Positions 1-12,124 are shown, counted from the first letter of the stretch. The stretch is DNA of 64,000 bases from an uncultured Rhizobiaceae group bacterium (GCA_947501445.1 CANMVS010000010.1:186001-250000), one strand, 5' to 3'. The notes: generated by a model not told the origin, from the letters alone. Numbers and translations: made by a program.

Positions 1-1203
1 AATCGGCTCCTCACCAGCGGCAAAAACCGGCGCTATGGCAACTGTGTCAGCGTCATTGAAACAGCCGGAAAAATCATCGAACAGACTTTCCAGCCTCGTA
101 TAACGATGGGGTTGCGATATGGCGATAACCCGGCCGGAACAGGCATCCCGCGCAGCCGACAGAACCGCCTTGATCTCCACCGGGTGGTGGGCATAGTCAT
201 CGAAAATATCAACGCCGCGCCAATTGCCCACATGGGTGAAACGCCGTTTGACACCACCAAATGCGGCCAGGCCCTTGGCTATTGCTGTAGCATCCAGGCC
301 AAGTTCGAATGCAACGGCTATGGCGGCGGTGGCATTTGATACATTGTGTTGACCCGGCATCGGTAAGCGAAGATCAGCTATTTGGGTAGTCTCACCGGTT
401 TTGCGGTGATGAATGGTAATATCAAAAACAGAAGTGGCACCATCCATTCGGTGATTGGAACAACGAACATCCGACTGCGGGTTTTGACCATAGGTCACAA
501 TACGACGATCATCGATCTGACTGACCAGCGCCTGAACATCCGGATGATCGAGACACATGACACCAAAACCGTAGAAGGGAACATTCTCAACAAATTGCGC
601 AAAGGCCCGACGCACATTGTCGAAGGTTCCATAATAATCCAGATGCTCCGGGTCGATATTGGTCACAACCGCCACATCAGCAGGCAACTTCAAAAAAGTG
701 CCATCGGATTCATCGGCCTCCACCACCATCCATTCACCGGCGCCCATGCGTGCATTGGTGCCATAGGCATTGATTATGCCGCCATTGATAACTGTTGGAT
801 CAAGGCCGCCTGCGTCAAGTAACGCTGCAACCATCGACGTTGTGGTCGTTTTGCCGTGGGTACCGCCAATGGCTACGGCATTGCGGAACCGCATCAGTTC
901 AGCGAGCATCTCAGCGCGCCTTACAATCGGCAAATTGCGCTCACGTGCGGCAATCAGCTCAGGATTGTTGTGACGAATGGCCGTTGACACAACTATGACT
1001 TCTGAGTCACCCAGATTGTCACCGGAATGACCAATATGAACCGGTATCCCATTGTCACGCAATCGCTGCACATTGGCATTGTCCGATATATCAGATCCCT
1101 GCACGTGGTGGCCCAGATTGTGCAGCATCTCGGCAATACCGCTCATTCCAATGCCACCGATGCCGACAAAATGCACCAGACCAATATTTTGTGGCATTTT
1201 CAT
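1..1203 (-). CDS. murC: UDP-N-acetylmuramate--L-alanine ligase MurC (3' end cut by window)
   Basis: Cytoplasmic ATP-dependent ligase adding L-Ala to UDP-MurNAc, the first peptide step of peptidoglycan precursor synthesis. The frame stays open to the left window edge, so only about the first 401 codons are present. Near the N terminus is the glycine-rich [13 protein letters not shown] Rossmann segment; around residue 112 is the Mur-ligase P-loop [10 protein letters not shown]; further on are EADESDGTF and the DDYAHHP segment typical of MurC. The ATG (1201-1203) overlaps the murG stop as ATGA, so translation is probably coupled. It is the last dcw gene visible; murB, ddl, ftsQ, ftsA and ftsZ would be expected beyond the edge. 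Confidence 0.95.
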   Translation of the reverse strand, partial: MKMPQNIGLVHFVGIGGIGMSGIAEMLHNLGHHVQGSDISDNANVQRLRDNGIPVHIGHSGDNLGDSEVIVVSTAIRHNNPELIAARERNLPIVRRAEMLAELMRFRNAVAIGGTHGKTTTTSMVAALLDAGGLDPTVINGGIINAYGTNARMGAGEWMVVEADESDGTFLKLPADVAVVTNIDPEHLDYYGTFDNVRRAFAQFVENVPFYGFGVMCLDHPDVQALVSQIDDRRIVTYGQNPQSDVRCSNHRMDGATSVFDITIHHRKTGETTQIADLRLPMPGQHNVSNATAAIAVAFELGLDATAIAKGLAAFGGVKRRFTHVGNWRGVDIFDDYAHHPVEIKAVLSAARDACSGRVIAISQPHRYTRLESLFDDFSGCFNDADTVAIAPVFAAGEEPI

Positions 1204-2321
1204 TGCTGTTCACTCCGGTTACTTCTGGGTTGTCTGCCACTGGCAATATCCTCAACCAGATCACCAAGCAAGCCGGTCGCATTGGGTTGACCTGCTGATT
1301 TTGCCTTCGCGGCAATTGCCGCGAGCTGTTGTGGCTTATCCATGAAGCCCGTCAACAATGCGACAAGCTTGCCGGCATCCAATTCAGACTGTCGCAAAAC
1401 CTGACAACCACCTTTGGCCTCCAGTGCTGCAGCATTGGCTGCCTGATCATGATCCAGCGCATAGGGAAATGGTACCAGGATTGACGGCCGCCCAATAACT
1501 GCCAGCTCTGACACCGTCGATGCACCCGAGCGGCTGATGACCAGATGCGCCGTGGCGATGCGATCCGCCATATTATCGAAAAAGGGTGCAACATCCGCAT
1601 CCACTTTGTTTTCGGCATAAAACCGTTCGACAGCCTGTTGATCTTCAGGGCGTGCCTGCTGGGTGATATGGAGCCTGCCAATCAACGGTGCCGGCAAACG
1701 GGCAATTGTTTCGGGCATGATTTCAGAAAAGAACCGGGCACCCTGACTGCCACCAAAGACCAGCAATTCGAAAGGGCCGTCATCTGTGGGCGCCTGATAC
1801 GGCGTTTGCGCGGCTGTCAGAACATCAGGTCTGACGGGATTTCCCGTCGTGATGACCTTGTCACCATATCGGCCCTCGCCAGCAGGCAGAAAACCTCCGG
1901 CAATCACATTGACCCGGCTTGCCAGAAATCCGTTTGCCCGCCCCATGACGGCATTTTGTTCGTGAATAATTGCGGCGATACCGGCGCGGGTCGCAGCCAT
2001 AAGCGGTGGCAAAGTCGGATAGCCACCAAAACCAACGACCACGTCGGGACGCAACTTGCGCAAAAGTTGGCCAGACTGGCGCAACCCCTGCAGCAGGGAA
2101 ATGGCGGTTTTTGCCAATGCAACCGGGTTTTTGGAGGTGACAGTCGCTGAGGGTACGACATGAATATCCTCGGCCGGAAACTGTGCTGAATAATGCGTCG
2201 CCCGCTTGTCGGTCACCAGATGGACGACAAGACCGCGCTCACGAAGCTCATGGGCAAGCGCCTGGGCAGGAAACAGATGACCGCCGGTGCCTCCGGCAGC
2301 GAGCAATACCGTTTTACCCAT
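1200..2321 (-). CDS. murG: UDP-GlcNAc:lipid I N-acetylglucosaminyltransferase MurG
   Basis: Membrane-associated GT28 transferase converting lipid I to lipid II. The 373-residue length is normal. The N terminus carries the [12 protein letters not shown] loop that holds the diphosphate; [12 protein letters not shown] and the C-domain stretches FGGSQGAR and [12 protein letters not shown] are MurG hallmarks for acceptor and UDP-GlcNAc binding. It lies 3 bp after ftsW and overlaps murC by ATGA, inside the continuous dcw operon. Confidence 0.97.
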   Translation of the reverse strand: MGKTVLLAAGGTGGHLFPAQALAHELRERGLVVHLVTDKRATHYSAQFPAEDIHVVPSATVTSKNPVALAKTAISLLQGLRQSGQLLRKLRPDVVVGFGGYPTLPPLMAATRAGIAAIIHEQNAVMGRANGFLASRVNVIAGGFLPAGEGRYGDKVITTGNPVRPDVLTAAQTPYQAPTDDGPFELLVFGGSQGARFFSEIMPETIARLPAPLIGRLHITQQARPEDQQAVERFYAENKVDADVAPFFDNMADRIATAHLVISRSGASTVSELAVIGRPSILVPFPYALDHDQAANAAALEAKGGCQVLRQSELDAGKLVALLTGFMDKPQQLAAIAAKAKSAGQPNATGLLGDLVEDIASGRQPRSNRSEQQ

Positions 2322-2324
2322 GGC

Positions 2325-3485
2325 TCAGGCCTGTTCCGCATGCATGGGCGCATCACGAAAAATCTTTTGCCGCCCGGTTGCGCGTTTTTCGGGATTGCGC
2401 CGTGTTAAGGCCAAAAGGAATCCCGCTGTTATTGCAATGGCCAGCATCGATGAACCGCCATAGGAAATCAGCGGCAACGTCATGCCCTTGGCGGGCAGCA
2501 GTTCAAGATTTACACCAATATGGATCATTGACTGCAGGCCGATCAACAGCGTTAACCCGGCAATGGCCAGCCGGGTGAATTCATCACCTTCACGATTTGC
2601 GTGGCGCAAGCCGCGCAGCACAATGAATGTGAATATGACGACCAGGACCAGACAAAACAAAATTCCGAATTCTTCGGCCGCAACCGAGAAAATGAAATCC
2701 GTGTGGCTATCGGGCAGTATGCGCTTGATTGTACCCTCGCCCGGCCCCTGACCAAGCCAGTCACCGCGCACAATGGCCTCTCTGGCAGTATCGACCTGAT
2801 GGGTATCACCCTCGCCTGTCAAAAAGCGATCTATGCGCCCGGCAACATGTGGAAAAACCGAATAGGCGGAAACAAACATGCCAACGCCCATGCCCGCCAA
2901 CAGGACAATCCAGAACCAGGGCATGCCAGCCATAAAGAACAATGTACCCCAGGCAATTGTCACCAGGATCGTCTGTCCAAAATCCGGTTGAGCCGCAAGC
3001 AGGGCGACAACAATGCCAAACAGAATAATGGCAAACAGATTGCCCGGAATATCGGGTTGCCGGGAATGTTCGGAAAACAGCCAGGCACAGATGATTATGA
3101 AGGCAGGCTTCAAAAACTCGGATGGCTGCAGGGAGAACCCGGCAATCGAAAACCAGCGACGAGAGCCCTTCGCCTCAAATCCGTAAAACTGGGTAAACAC
3201 CATCATCGCAATGGAAAAGGCCAAAAGAAGCAGGGCACCGCGCCTGACCTGTCTTGGCGAAAGAAACGACAGGCCGACAAGCAGCCCCAGCGACGGGAAG
3301 ATGAACATGGCGTGGCGTTTGACGAAATGCAGATTATCAATATTGAGCCGCTCGGCAACACCAGGACTTGCCGCAAAGGACAACATGAAACCCAGACCGA
3401 TCAGCACGACAAATATGGCCATGAGGGTCCGGTCAATGGTCCAGAACCAATCAGAAATCGGACCGCGTTCGGTTCTGCTTACCAT
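2325..3485 (-). CDS. ftsW: Lipid II polymerase / division protein FtsW
   Basis: SEDS-family integral membrane glycosyltransferase that polymerises lipid II at the septum with its partner FtsI. 386 residues with about ten hydrophobic segments. Family signatures are visible: the FKxSPR-like N-terminal half, LQPSEFLKPAF, the extracellular loop around GRIDRFLTGEGD, and the C-terminal LPLISYGGSS motif. Its position between murD and murG supports FtsW over RodA. The gene starts 1 bp after the murD stop. Confidence 0.95.
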   Translation of the reverse strand: MVSRTERGPISDWFWTIDRTLMAIFVVLIGLGFMLSFAASPGVAERLNIDNLHFVKRHAMFIFPSLGLLVGLSFLSPRQVRRGALLLLAFSIAMMVFTQFYGFEAKGSRRWFSIAGFSLQPSEFLKPAFIIICAWLFSEHSRQPDIPGNLFAIILFGIVVALLAAQPDFGQTILVTIAWGTLFFMAGMPWFWIVLLAGMGVGMFVSAYSVFPHVAGRIDRFLTGEGDTHQVDTAREAIVRGDWLGQGPGEGTIKRILPDSHTDFIFSVAAEEFGILFCLVLVVIFTFIVLRGLRHANREGDEFTRLAIAGLTLLIGLQSMIHIGVNLELLPAKGMTLPLISYGGSSMLAIAITAGFLLALTRRNPEKRATGRQKIFRDAPMHAEQA

Positions 3486-3486
3486 T

Positions 3487-4893
3487 TCAGACCTCCATTT
3501 GATCCACCAGCATGGTCACACCGGGTATCTGCGACACCTGATCGACAAATGCGTTGCCGCGAATTTCAAAATTCTTGTACTGGTCAAAGCTTGCACAGGC
3601 CGGTGAAAGCAGCACAACCGGCTCCTGGCCAGCGTCATCGCCCGCATCCCTGGCTGCGTGGCTAACGGCCCGATCGAGCGTTTCTGCGATCTCATATGCA
3701 ACATCATGTCCAAGGGTTGCAGCAAATGCAGGCGCCGCCTCACCTATGAGATAGGCTTTGGCGATGCGGGGAAACCAACAGGACAAAGGTTGTATGCCAC
3801 CTTCTTTGGGCAGGCCTCCGGCAATCCAGTATATCGGTTCAAAACTCGACAGTGCCGGTGCCGACGCATCGGCGTTCGTCGCTTTGGAGTCATTGACAAA
3901 CAGCACCCGTCCGCGCCGGGCGATGGGCTGCATGCGATGGGCCAACCCCGCAAAGCTCACGAGCCCGGCAATGATCTCGTCTTTTGAAAGGCCGACGCTA
4001 ACGCAAGCCGCAATCGCGGCAGCAGCATTTTGAGCGTTATGCGCGCCGCGCAGTGTTGATATGCCATCCAGATCAACAAATAGCGCCGTGGTACCGCCAG
4101 CTGCGTGCAATATTCGGCTGCCTTGCGCGTAATATCCGTCAGCCTTGACGTCGCGCTTGGAAATACGCACGACCGGTTTGTCAGTGTGACCCAGACGGTC
4201 GGCAATCATTGTGCACCAATAATCATCTGTGCCGACGATTGCGGTTTTGCTTCCAGCTACAAGGCGCTCTTTGACTTCAGCATAATGTTTCAATGTACCG
4301 TGGCGATCCAGGTGGTCTGCGCTGATGTTCAACAATATGCCAGCGGTAGGATCAATCGATGGGGCCAGATCAATCTGGTAGGAAGAGCACTCCACGACAT
4401 AAAACCGTCCCGAACGGGGCGGCTCCAGCGTCATGATTGCTGTACCTATGTTGCCACCCAATTGGGTGTCACGTCCGGCATTGCGCAAAATATGCGCGAT
4501 AAGCGCTGTCGTAGTGGATTTACCATTTGTGCCGGTGATTGCAATAAAGGCACAATCGGGCGATTGCAAACGCCGCTGGCGCACAAACAACTCCACATCA
4601 CCGATGATCTCAATGCCCTTTGCCCGGGCAAGATCAACCGTCCAATGCGGTTTCGGGTGGGTCAATGGTACACCCGGTGCAAGCACAAGCGCCGCCAGAC
4701 CTGACCAATCAACATTGCGTAAATCGGCAACGGGAATCCCCATTTTCGCCGCGTCGGCAACCCGGTCCGGATTATCATCCCACGCACTTAACTCGGCACC
4801 GCCAGCAAGCAGGGCACTGGCTGTGGCCAATCCGGATCCACCCAGACCAAACAGAGCAACTTTTTTTCCTGAAAAAACAGTCGCAACAATCAT
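3487..4893 (-). CDS. murD: UDP-MurNAc-L-alanine--D-glutamate ligase MurD
   Basis: Cytoplasmic ligase adding D-Glu to UDP-MurNAc-L-Ala. 468 residues; N-terminal [14 protein letters not shown] nucleotide-sugar-binding fold, central P-loop [27 protein letters not shown], and the C-terminal domain with FVNDSKATN and [12 protein letters not shown]. These last two are typical of MurD among Mur ligases. It follows mraY after 4 bp. Confidence 0.97.
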   Translation of the reverse strand: MIVATVFSGKKVALFGLGGSGLATASALLAGGAELSAWDDNPDRVADAAKMGIPVADLRNVDWSGLAALVLAPGVPLTHPKPHWTVDLARAKGIEIIGDVELFVRQRRLQSPDCAFIAITGTNGKSTTTALIAHILRNAGRDTQLGGNIGTAIMTLEPPRSGRFYVVECSSYQIDLAPSIDPTAGILLNISADHLDRHGTLKHYAEVKERLVAGSKTAIVGTDDYWCTMIADRLGHTDKPVVRISKRDVKADGYYAQGSRILHAAGGTTALFVDLDGISTLRGAHNAQNAAAAIAACVSVGLSKDEIIAGLVSFAGLAHRMQPIARRGRVLFVNDSKATNADASAPALSSFEPIYWIAGGLPKEGGIQPLSCWFPRIAKAYLIGEAAPAFAATLGHDVAYEIAETLDRAVSHAARDAGDDAGQEPVVLLSPACASFDQYKNFEIRGNAFVDQVSQIPGVTMLVDQMEV

Positions 4894-4897
4894 CGGC

Positions 4898-6001
4898 TCA
4901 CCGCAACTTCAGGGTAGCAAGCCCAAGCATGGCAAGACCCACAGCAATTATCCAGAATCGTATGACAACCTGGCTTTCCGTCCACCCAAGCTTTTCAAAG
5001 TGATGATGTATCGGTGCCATCAGAAACACCCGTTTGCCTGTCAACTTGAAGGAAGCCACCTGAATAATGACCGACATCGCTTCCAGCACAAACAATCCGC
5101 CTATTATGGCCAGCACCAATTCATGTTTGGTTGCCACAGCAACCGAACCGACAAGGCCACCCAAAGCGAGGGAACCTGTATCTCCCATAAATATGGCCGC
5201 AGGCGGTGCATTGAACCAGAGGAAACCAAGCCCCGCACCAATAACGGCCCCCAGAACAACGGATAATTCACCGGTTCCGGGCACAAAGTTGATTTGCAGG
5301 TAGTTGGCAAACAATGCATTGCCGGCAAGGTAGGCAATAACACCAAATGACGCGGCGGCAATCATGACTGGAACGATGGCAAGCCCGTCCAATCCGTCTG
5401 TCAGGTTAACCGCATTGCCGGCACCGACAACAACCAGTGCACCAAAAGCCACATAGAACCAGCCCAGATCGAGGATAAAATCCTTAAAAAAGGGAAACGT
5501 CAAAGAAGACCCGAAACTTGGGCCCTTGTCGCCGCCGGCCGCCATGGAAGCCACCATCATGAAATAAACGGCTACACCGGCAATCGCGAACTCCAGCAAC
5601 AAGCGCAGCTTGCCTGATGCGCCCTTGTGCGACTGCTGGGTCACTTTCTGGTAGTCATCATAAAAACCGATAACGCCAAACCCCAGGGTCACCAGCAGCG
5701 TTACGACCACATAGACATTTGACAGGTTGGCCCACAACAAGGCACTGACAACAATACCTGTCAGCATCATCAGGCCACCCATCGTCGGTGTTCCCGCCTT
5801 TTTGAAATGCGTTTGCGGTCCATCTGCACGAATAGGTTGGCCATGTCCCTGACGGATACTCAAAGAAGCGATGATTCGCGGTCCAAACAGAAAAACAATG
5901 AATGCAGAGGTCAGCGTTGCTGCCCCGGTTCGAAAGGTTATGTACCTGAATAGATTGAATATCTGAAATTGGTCCGAAAAATCGACAAGCCAGATAAGCA
6001 T
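4898..6001 (-). CDS. mraY: Phospho-N-acetylmuramoyl-pentapeptide transferase MraY
   Basis: Polytopic membrane enzyme transferring phospho-MurNAc-pentapeptide to undecaprenyl phosphate to give lipid I. 367 residues, ten predicted helices. Family motifs: [10 protein letters not shown] near residue 67, [21 protein letters not shown], and the C-terminal APIHHHFE. The ATG shares one base with the murEF TAA stop (TAATG), which implies coupled translation. Confidence 0.97.
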   Translation of the reverse strand: MLIWLVDFSDQFQIFNLFRYITFRTGAATLTSAFIVFLFGPRIIASLSIRQGHGQPIRADGPQTHFKKAGTPTMGGLMMLTGIVVSALLWANLSNVYVVVTLLVTLGFGVIGFYDDYQKVTQQSHKGASGKLRLLLEFAIAGVAVYFMMVASMAAGGDKGPSFGSSLTFPFFKDFILDLGWFYVAFGALVVVGAGNAVNLTDGLDGLAIVPVMIAAASFGVIAYLAGNALFANYLQINFVPGTGELSVVLGAVIGAGLGFLWFNAPPAAIFMGDTGSLALGGLVGSVAVATKHELVLAIIGGLFVLEAMSVIIQVASFKLTGKRVFLMAPIHHHFEKLGWTESQVVIRFWIIAVGLAMLGLATLKLR

Positions 6002-8910
6002 TAAATGGATCCCCCAGCACGCATTTGTTGTTCGGTCCCGCTGTCCGATACTGCGGGGAACTTGTCAAGAAGTGCGCTGACAAGCCTGGAAAATCCAATG
6101 CCATTGGATGATTTGATCATGATTGCGTCTCCAGCCCGCACCGTGTCGATCAAGGCTGGCATCAGGGTTTCCACATCGTTGAAATATTGCTTTTTGATGG
6201 TATCCGGCAGTGCCGCGTGCAGCGCCTGCATTTCCGGTCCTGCCAGCAAAACCATATCAATTCCGGCGTCATGCAAAGGCGTTGCAAGTTCGCCATGCAG
6301 TGCGCCGGAATGAACGCCGAGCTCCAGCATATCACCCAGCACCGCAATACGTCGTCCCGGTGCGGTAACGGGCGTATCCCGCAGCAATTCAATGCCCGCG
6401 CGCATTGAGGCCGGATTGGCATTGTAACTTTCATCGATCAGCATGATGGAACCGTCGGCGACCTGCAGGCGATGTTGCTGTCCCCTGCCGCGGGTCGGTT
6501 CAAGGTCTGCAAAAGCTGCGGTAACCACAGACAGGTCAGCGCCAACCAGTTTCGCCGCAGCCGCGACGGCAAGCCCATTTTGGACGATGTGACGACCGGG
6601 TGCACCGATGGTCCATTCATGGGTATCGCCAAGAATTTTTGCCTTAACCCGCGAGCCCTGCCCCGATGGTTCCCATTCCAACAGCCTTATGTCCGCCTGT
6701 TTATGTTCACCAAACCCATGGACATGGCTGATATCGCAGGCCATGGCGGCTTTTTTCAGTTGCGCAAAACGTTCGCTGTCCCTGTTCAAAATGACATGGC
6801 CACCTGATACAACACCTTCAAATATCTCGGCTTTTGCAGATGCAATTTCAGCCAGATTTTTGAAGTGACCCAAATGCGCCGCGGCAATAGCGGTAACGAT
6901 AGCAATATGCGGGCGTACCATCTTGACCAAAGGTCTGATCTCATCCGCATGGTTCATGCCAATCTCGAAGATGCCAAAGCCAATATCCTGCGGCATTCTG
7001 GCGAGCGTCAGCGGCACGCCCCAGTGATTGTTAAAGGATGCAACCGAGGCATGCACCTTTCCGCTGGTCGTGAGAACATGACGCAACATCTCTTTTGTTG
7101 TTGTCTTGCCGACCGAACCGGTGACCGCAATGATACGGGCCTTTGTTCTTGCCCGCGCTGCCATGCCCAGCCGGGTCATTGCCTCAAGCACATCATTTAC
7201 AACAATCAGTGGCGCATTAATGCGTCCAAGTGCCGGCAAGCGCGCTTCCGAGACAACCAGTAGCGACGCACCATTGGCGGTAGCGGCTCCAGCAAAATCA
7301 TGCCCGTCAAACCGATCACCCTTGATGGCAAAAAAAGCCTCGTTCGGTGCGATCGCCCGACTGTCGATGGAAATACCACTTATGCCTTCGGGTAATTGCC
7401 CAACCGGGCGACCATTCATGGCATCAACCATATCGCCGCTGGTCCATAGCCATGCCCGGCTGGCCCGCGCCACAAGGGCGTTTCTGATCTCGGCGTGATC
7501 CGAGAATGGCAAAACCGCATCACCGACGGTTTGCCCCTCTTCGTGCCCCTTGCCTGCAACAATCAGCGTATCACCTTCGCAAAGCTCGGACACTGCATGA
7601 AAAATTGCTTCGCGCCGGTCACCGATTTCAACTGCACCTGGGGCAGCAGCCAAAATTTCAGCGCGAACCTGTGAGGGATCCTCACTGCGTGGATTATCAT
7701 CAGTCACCACGACCATATCTGCCAGGCGTGTGGCAATTTCACCCATCATGGGTCTCTTGCCGCGATCGCGATCGCCCCCGCAGCCAAAGACAACAACAAT
7801 CCGGCCCGTCGTAAAGGGTCGAACGGACTGCAATACCTGTTCAAGCGCATCCGGCTTATGGGCATAATCCACGTAAGCTGGCGCGCCATCAGATGTTGAG
7901 CCCACCAGTTCGAGACGTCCGGACGCACCGCGCAAATGCTCCAATGCTGCGATCGCCTCGCCAGCGGGCACGCCGGTCGCAATGGCAAGCCCGGCTGCGA
8001 CAAGCGCATTTGACAGTTGAAAGTCACCGGCCAGCGGAATATTGACCTGATAGATGGCGCCCTTGTGGTGAATTTCAGCGCTTTGCTGGTGGCGTTGATG
8101 TTCAACCCGCTTCAGCGTCAGAAATTCACCCTTGCGCCCGACTGTCAAAACGTTCAGTTCAGCTTCTTTGGCACAGGCACAAACACGTTCGGACCAGGCA
8201 TCATCGGCAAACACAATTGCCGGTGCACCCTTTGGCAAAAGTGCATCAAACAGCCGCATCTTGGCGGCAAAATAGTCTTCCACATCCGCATGGTAGTCCA
8301 GATGGTCACGGCCAAGATTGGTGAAAGCTGCCGCTGCCAGTTTAACACCGTCCAGTCGATGCTGATGGAGCCCGTGACTGGAGGCTTCCATTGCGCAATG
8401 GGTAACGCCATCGCCTGCAAGATCAGCCAGCAATTGATGTAAAACAACGGGATCGGGCGTTGTCAGTTGGCCGTATTCCTGGCGCGTTGGTGATTCAACG
8501 CCGGCGGTGCCGATCATGGCTGCCGCCCGCCCCGTGCGTTCCCATATTTGCCGGGTAAATGATGCAACCGAAGTCTTGCCGGCAGTGCCGGTCACCGCAA
8601 TCATGGCTTCCGGCTGTTTCGCAAAGAACCGGGCAGCAGTCCTTGCCAGAAAATCCCGCGGGTCATCGACACGAATAACCGGTAAATCCTGGTCCGGAAA
8701 ATTGGCATCTTTTGCGGCAAACACAACCGATGCACCGCGTTCCTTCGCATCGGCAATATAGGCTGTACCGTCTCTTTTCTGCCCAGCCAGGGCAGCGAAT
8801 GCATATCCGGACTGCACGTCCTGACTATTGGCCGAAAGACCGGTTATCTCCAATTCAGCAATTTCAGCGGGGACGTCTGCAAGGTCCTTGGCCAGTACAT
8901 TCAGTTTCAT
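6001..8910 (-). CDS. murEF: Fused MurE-MurF peptidoglycan precursor ligase
   Basis: One 969-residue reading frame holds two complete Mur ligases. Residues 1 to about 480 are MurE: P-loop VTGTAGKTS at about 106-114, and DNPR at 405-408, the signature of meso-diaminopimelate specificity. Residues from about 487 to 969 are MurF, beginning [13 protein letters not shown] and with P-loop VTGSVGKTT at about 597-604. The join, near 7450-7475, has a linker of only a few residues ([11 protein letters not shown]). No stop, frameshift or convincing internal start separates the halves. It would add meso-DAP and then D-Ala-D-Ala. Alphaproteobacteria normally carry murE and murF as adjacent separate genes; fusions are known in some betaproteobacteria such as Bordetella. 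Confidence 0.95.
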   Translation of the reverse strand: MKLNVLAKDLADVPAEIAELEITGLSANSQDVQSGYAFAALAGQKRDGTAYIADAKERGASVVFAAKDANFPDQDLPVIRVDDPRDFLARTAARFFAKQPEAMIAVTGTAGKTSVASFTRQIWERTGRAAAMIGTAGVESPTRQEYGQLTTPDPVVLHQLLADLAGDGVTHCAMEASSHGLHQHRLDGVKLAAAAFTNLGRDHLDYHADVEDYFAAKMRLFDALLPKGAPAIVFADDAWSERVCACAKEAELNVLTVGRKGEFLTLKRVEHQRHQQSAEIHHKGAIYQVNIPLAGDFQLSNALVAAGLAIATGVPAGEAIAALEHLRGASGRLELVGSTSDGAPAYVDYAHKPDALEQVLQSVRPFTTGRIVVVFGCGGDRDRGKRPMMGEIATRLADMVVVTDDNPRSEDPSQVRAEILAAAPGAVEIGDRREAIFHAVSELCEGDTLIVAGKGHEEGQTVGDAVLPFSDHAEIRNALVARASRAWLWTSGDMVDAMNGRPVGQLPEGISGISIDSRAIAPNEAFFAIKGDRFDGHDFAGAATANGASLLVVSEARLPALGRINAPLIVVNDVLEAMTRLGMAARARTKARIIAVTGSVGKTTTKEMLRHVLTTSGKVHASVASFNNHWGVPLTLARMPQDIGFGIFEIGMNHADEIRPLVKMVRPHIAIVTAIAAAHLGHFKNLAEIASAKAEIFEGVVSGGHVILNRDSERFAQLKKAAMACDISHVHGFGEHKQADIRLLEWEPSGQGSRVKAKILGDTHEWTIGAPGRHIVQNGLAVAAAAKLVGADLSVVTAAFADLEPTRGRGQQHRLQVADGSIMLIDESYNANPASMRAGIELLRDTPVTAPGRRIAVLGDMLELGVHSGALHGELATPLHDAGIDMVLLAGPEMQALHAALPDTIKKQYFNDVETLMPALIDTVRAGDAIMIKSSNGIGFSRLVSALLDKFPAVSDSGTEQQMRAGGSI

Positions 8911-8994
8911 CAGTGCGTGTTACCATTCCTTTTATGCACGGGACCTAATGGCCCCGGGCAATTGGCATTTAAACTAAACGTGCTTATGCCGGAC

Positions 8995-10725
8995 TCAATA
9001 TGACACAAGCAAGGCAGAACCGTCTTCGCCAAAAGACGGGCGTACACCCAGTAACGCAGCGGATCGGCGGATAATCGCCTTGACGGTTGGCGCGGCATTC
9101 AAACCAGCAGTCGCCGAGTGCTGCCCCTCAGCCGGTTTGGGTTCATCAATGATCACAAGAACCACGTATTGAGGGTCTTCGATTGGAAATGCCGAGAGGA
9201 ATGCATTAAACCGCACACTTGATGAATACCGGCCATTGACCACCTTCTCTGCGGTGCCCGTCTTGCCGCCGATACGAAATCCCGGAACCTCGGCGCGGCG
9301 GCCGGACCCCTTTTCAACATTCAACCGCATCAGGTAGCGCATGGCATCGCTGGTCTGTGTCTTGATCACCCGCTTGCCTGCCTGCAACGCCTCTTCTTCA
9401 CTACGCGGTATAAAGGTCGGCGGAATGAGATAGCCTCCATTGAGCATCGCAGCGGCGGCAACGGCGGTCTGAAGCGGTGTCGTCGCCACACCATGACCAA
9501 ATGAAATCGTGATGGAGTTGATTTTTTTCCAGACCTTGGGCTGACTGGGTCGGGTGACCTCGGGCAACTCGGTCTGCATGCGGGTCAACAGGCCAACCCG
9601 TGTCAAAAACTCTTTCTGCCCCTCAATACCAACAACATTAGCCATTTTGGCCGTACCGATGTTGGATGAGTAGATGAAGATTTCCGGTACAGTCAAAACC
9701 CGACGTTTTCCGTGAAAATCATTGATTGTATGGCCAGCGATACGCAGAGGCTTGGTCGCATCAAAACTGCTGTTAAGTGTGACGAGGCCGGAATCCAGTG
9801 CCATTGCCGTGGTAAACGCCTTGAAGGTCGAGCCCATCTCATAGGTGCCCGCCGACATTCTGTTCAGCCGGTCCTTTTCAAGCGCCTGCCCGGCTATATT
9901 CGGGTCATAGTCCGGCAGCGATGACATCGCCACGACTTCGCCGGTTTTGGCATTGAGCACCACAGCACCGGCTGCAATTGCCCTGTAGCGCTGCATCGCT
10001 GCGGCAAGTTCATCGCGCACAATATGCTGGACACGCAGATCGACCGAGAGGTTTATCGGTTCGAGCTGCTGCTCAATCGTCAATCCGACGGAAGCAAGAT
10101 CAGCCAGCCCCTGGCCGTCGACATATTTCTCCATGCCGGCAATGCCCTTGTTGTCGATATTGACATGACCGACAATATGCGATGCCGTGGGACCGCCGGG
10201 ATAAAAACGTCGTTTCTCAGGGCGAAAGCCAACACCTGGAATGCCCAACGCCAAAATGTCGTTTTGCTGTCTGGGGGTCAGTTGACGCCTGAGCCACTGA
10301 AACTGGGATTTCGACGTCAGTTTTCTATAGACGGTGCGAACATCAAGCTCCGGCAGCACAGTTGCAAGCCGTTCAATCACCTCGTCCGGGTCGGTAATTT
10401 TATGGGGCTTGGCATAGAGCGAAACAGTGCGAATATCAGTCGCCAGGACCTGGCCATTGCGGTCAAGCAAATCGGGACGCGAAGCAAGCAGCGCGTCGCC
10501 GCGTGAGATGCTGGCGACTGTCGTCAGATCACGAAAACCATATTGAACCAACCGCCCCGCAATGACCGCATAGACAAAACATACACCGATCATGACCAGT
10601 GTGATGCGGTGTCTGGACTGGTTTCCCGATTTGATTCGTGCGCCATCAACCACAATCGGCTTTTCACGTTTTGCATTTTGCGGGCGGCGCTTGACCAGGC
10701 GCGAAAGGCTTTGTCGCAATGTCAT
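8995..10725 (-). CDS. ftsI: Division-specific transpeptidase FtsI (PBP3, class B PBP)
   Basis: Single-pass inner-membrane D,D-transpeptidase cross-linking septal peptidoglycan, partner of FtsW. 576 residues: cytoplasmic basic N tail, membrane helix at about 41-62, PBP dimerisation domain, then the catalytic domain. The three active-site motifs are visible: STFK with Ser at about 299, SSN in FIYSSNIG at about 348, and KTG in IGGKTGTAEK at about 487. It starts inside the ftsL stop (ATGA) and is followed by an 84-bp gap before murEF. Confidence 0.96.
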   Translation of the reverse strand: MTLRQSLSRLVKRRPQNAKREKPIVVDGARIKSGNQSRHRITLVMIGVCFVYAVIAGRLVQYGFRDLTTVASISRGDALLASRPDLLDRNGQVLATDIRTVSLYAKPHKITDPDEVIERLATVLPELDVRTVYRKLTSKSQFQWLRRQLTPRQQNDILALGIPGVGFRPEKRRFYPGGPTASHIVGHVNIDNKGIAGMEKYVDGQGLADLASVGLTIEQQLEPINLSVDLRVQHIVRDELAAAMQRYRAIAAGAVVLNAKTGEVVAMSSLPDYDPNIAGQALEKDRLNRMSAGTYEMGSTFKAFTTAMALDSGLVTLNSSFDATKPLRIAGHTINDFHGKRRVLTVPEIFIYSSNIGTAKMANVVGIEGQKEFLTRVGLLTRMQTELPEVTRPSQPKVWKKINSITISFGHGVATTPLQTAVAAAAMLNGGYLIPPTFIPRSEEEALQAGKRVIKTQTSDAMRYLMRLNVEKGSGRRAEVPGFRIGGKTGTAEKVVNGRYSSSVRFNAFLSAFPIEDPQYVVLVIIDEPKPAEGQHSATAGLNAAPTVKAIIRRSAALLGVRPSFGEDGSALLVSY

Positions 10726-11099
10726 TGCTGCCCCACTGAACCGGTTACAGCAGACCTGTCGGGCAGATCAGCCATCATTTCGGGTGTCGGCTCAGGCAAA
10801 TCAACCACGCGCGCCGGCAATTCTTGCGGTCTCACGATCTGGTGCGCCTCAGTTATTTCAAGACCAAGCTCTTCACTGTGCAGCGCAACAAGCTGTTGCA
10901 ACCGTCCAGGCTGCACAAGCAGGCTCCAGTCCGCCTTCAGCAAATCGATCGTATCCTTCTCAAGCTGAATTTCAGCCTCCAGACGTTTGATCTGCGACAA
11001 TTGTTTTTCCGCCTGGGATTTTATCTGAAAGGTCAAAACGGCTGCTGCTGCCATGAACCCAATGATCACGAAATCAACTGTTCTCAACATGACCGTCAA
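10722..11099 (-). CDS. ftsL: Cell division protein FtsL-like
   Basis: Short bitopic division protein of 125 residues. It has one N-terminal membrane helix at about residues 7-24, followed by a leucine-rich coiled-coil stretch ([20 protein letters not shown]) and a Pro/Glu-rich tail. FtsL sequences diverge strongly, so the identification rests on topology, coiled coil and position between rsmH and ftsI. Its ATG overlaps the rsmH stop and its stop overlaps the ftsI start, both as ATGA. Confidence 0.85.
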   Translation of the reverse strand: MTVMLRTVDFVIIGFMAAAAVLTFQIKSQAEKQLSQIKRLEAEIQLEKDTIDLLKADWSLLVQPGRLQQLVALHSEELGLEITEAHQIVRPQELPARVVDLPEPTPEMMADLPDRSAVTGSVGQQ

Positions 11100-12124
11100 C
11101 CTCCCAAAGTGGCTATGGCTGGCAACTCCGGCAGCCCGAAGATGGAATAGTCTGCCTTGCGTGGCGCGAAATCAGTGCGTTGTCCTGCACGCAGTTTGGC
11201 CGAACGCGCACGCGGATTTTCATCGGCTTCAGCCTCGCTTGCCCCGATAACCGGCTTGCCCACGGGTTCAAATGTGGCGGTTACCGCCTCAACCATTGGC
11301 AGGTGACGTGAGCCACCACCGGTACGGGCAAATCGATCTTGAAAAAACCGCTTCACAATCCTGTCTTCCAGCGAATGAAATGTAACGACCACAAGTCGTC
11401 CACCGGGCTTGAGTGCCAGCTCTGCAGCAAAGAGCGCCGAGGCAAGTTCCTTCAATTCCTCATTCACAAAGATCCGCAGTGCCTGAAATACCCGGGTAGC
11501 CGGGTGAATCTTGTCGCGGGCCCTTCGCGGCTTGACCGTTTCCACCAGCCGGGCAAGCTCACGTGTCGTGGCAAAACGTTCGCTCTGGCGCCGCTTGTCT
11601 ATCGCCCTGGCAATACGCCCGGCCTGTTTTTCTTCGCCAAGGAACCCGAATATGCGGGCAAGATCAGATATTTTCAGCGTATTGACCACATCAGCAGCGG
11701 TGGGCCCGGCATCAGACATGCGCATGTCGAGCGGTCCGTCCTTTTGAAATGAGAACCCGCGCTCCGCCTGATCGATCTGCATGGATGACACCCCAATATC
11801 CAATACAACCCCATCCAGACCGCCTTCCGGCGCGTGGTGGTCAAGATCACTGAACCGAGACGCAATCAGGACAAGCGCATCCTTATGCGCATCGACAAGG
11901 GCCTGCCCGTTGGCGATCGCCGTCGGGTCACGATCAAGTGCTATAACCTGCGCACCCCGATCAAGAATGGCCTTGGTATATCCACCGGCACCGAAAGTTC
12001 CATCAAGCACCCACTGCCCGCTCTGCGGCTGCAAAGCCGTGAGCACTTCATGAAGAAGAACCGGGATGTGGCGCATTGATCCGCCGCCGGCGCCATGTTC
12101 CATGTCGCCAGAATCCACCATCAT
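11096..12124 (-). CDS. rsmH: 16S rRNA (cytosine(1402)-N(4))-methyltransferase RsmH (MraW)
   Basis: SAM-dependent methyltransferase modifying C1402 of 16S rRNA. Using the ATG that overlaps the mraZ stop, it is 342 residues. The conserved core begins [10 protein letters not shown], with [10 protein letters not shown] as the SAM-binding motif, [10 protein letters not shown], and the C-terminal NEELKEL and [11 protein letters not shown] blocks. The open frame continues upstream through mraZ without a stop, but that extension has no similarity to RsmH and is antisense-frame noise. Two tandem ATGs (12124 and 12121) are possible starts. Confidence 0.96.
   Translation of the reverse strand: MMVDSGDMEHGAGGGSMRHIPVLLHEVLTALQPQSGQWVLDGTFGAGGYTKAILDRGAQVIALDRDPTAIANGQALVDAHKDALVLIASRFSDLDHHAPEGGLDGVVLDIGVSSMQIDQAERGFSFQKDGPLDMRMSDAGPTAADVVNTLKISDLARIFGFLGEEKQAGRIARAIDKRRQSERFATTRELARLVETVKPRRARDKIHPATRVFQALRIFVNEELKELASALFAAELALKPGGRLVVVTFHSLEDRIVKRFFQDRFARTGGGSRHLPMVEAVTATFEPVGKPVIGASEAEADENPRARSAKLRAGQRTDFAPRKADYSIFGLPELPAIATLGG

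Noticed and set aside
2601-3665. 354-codon plus-strand ORF opposite ftsW
   Set aside because: Shadow of ftsW and murD: rich in Gln, Lys, Arg and Asn, no domain, no ribosome-binding site, and the opposite strand has strong family motifs.
7440-7480. Separate internal start for murF
   Set aside because: A GTG codon is in frame at the join (residue 480), but no Shine-Dalgarno precedes it and no stop ends MurE, so a fused product is simpler.
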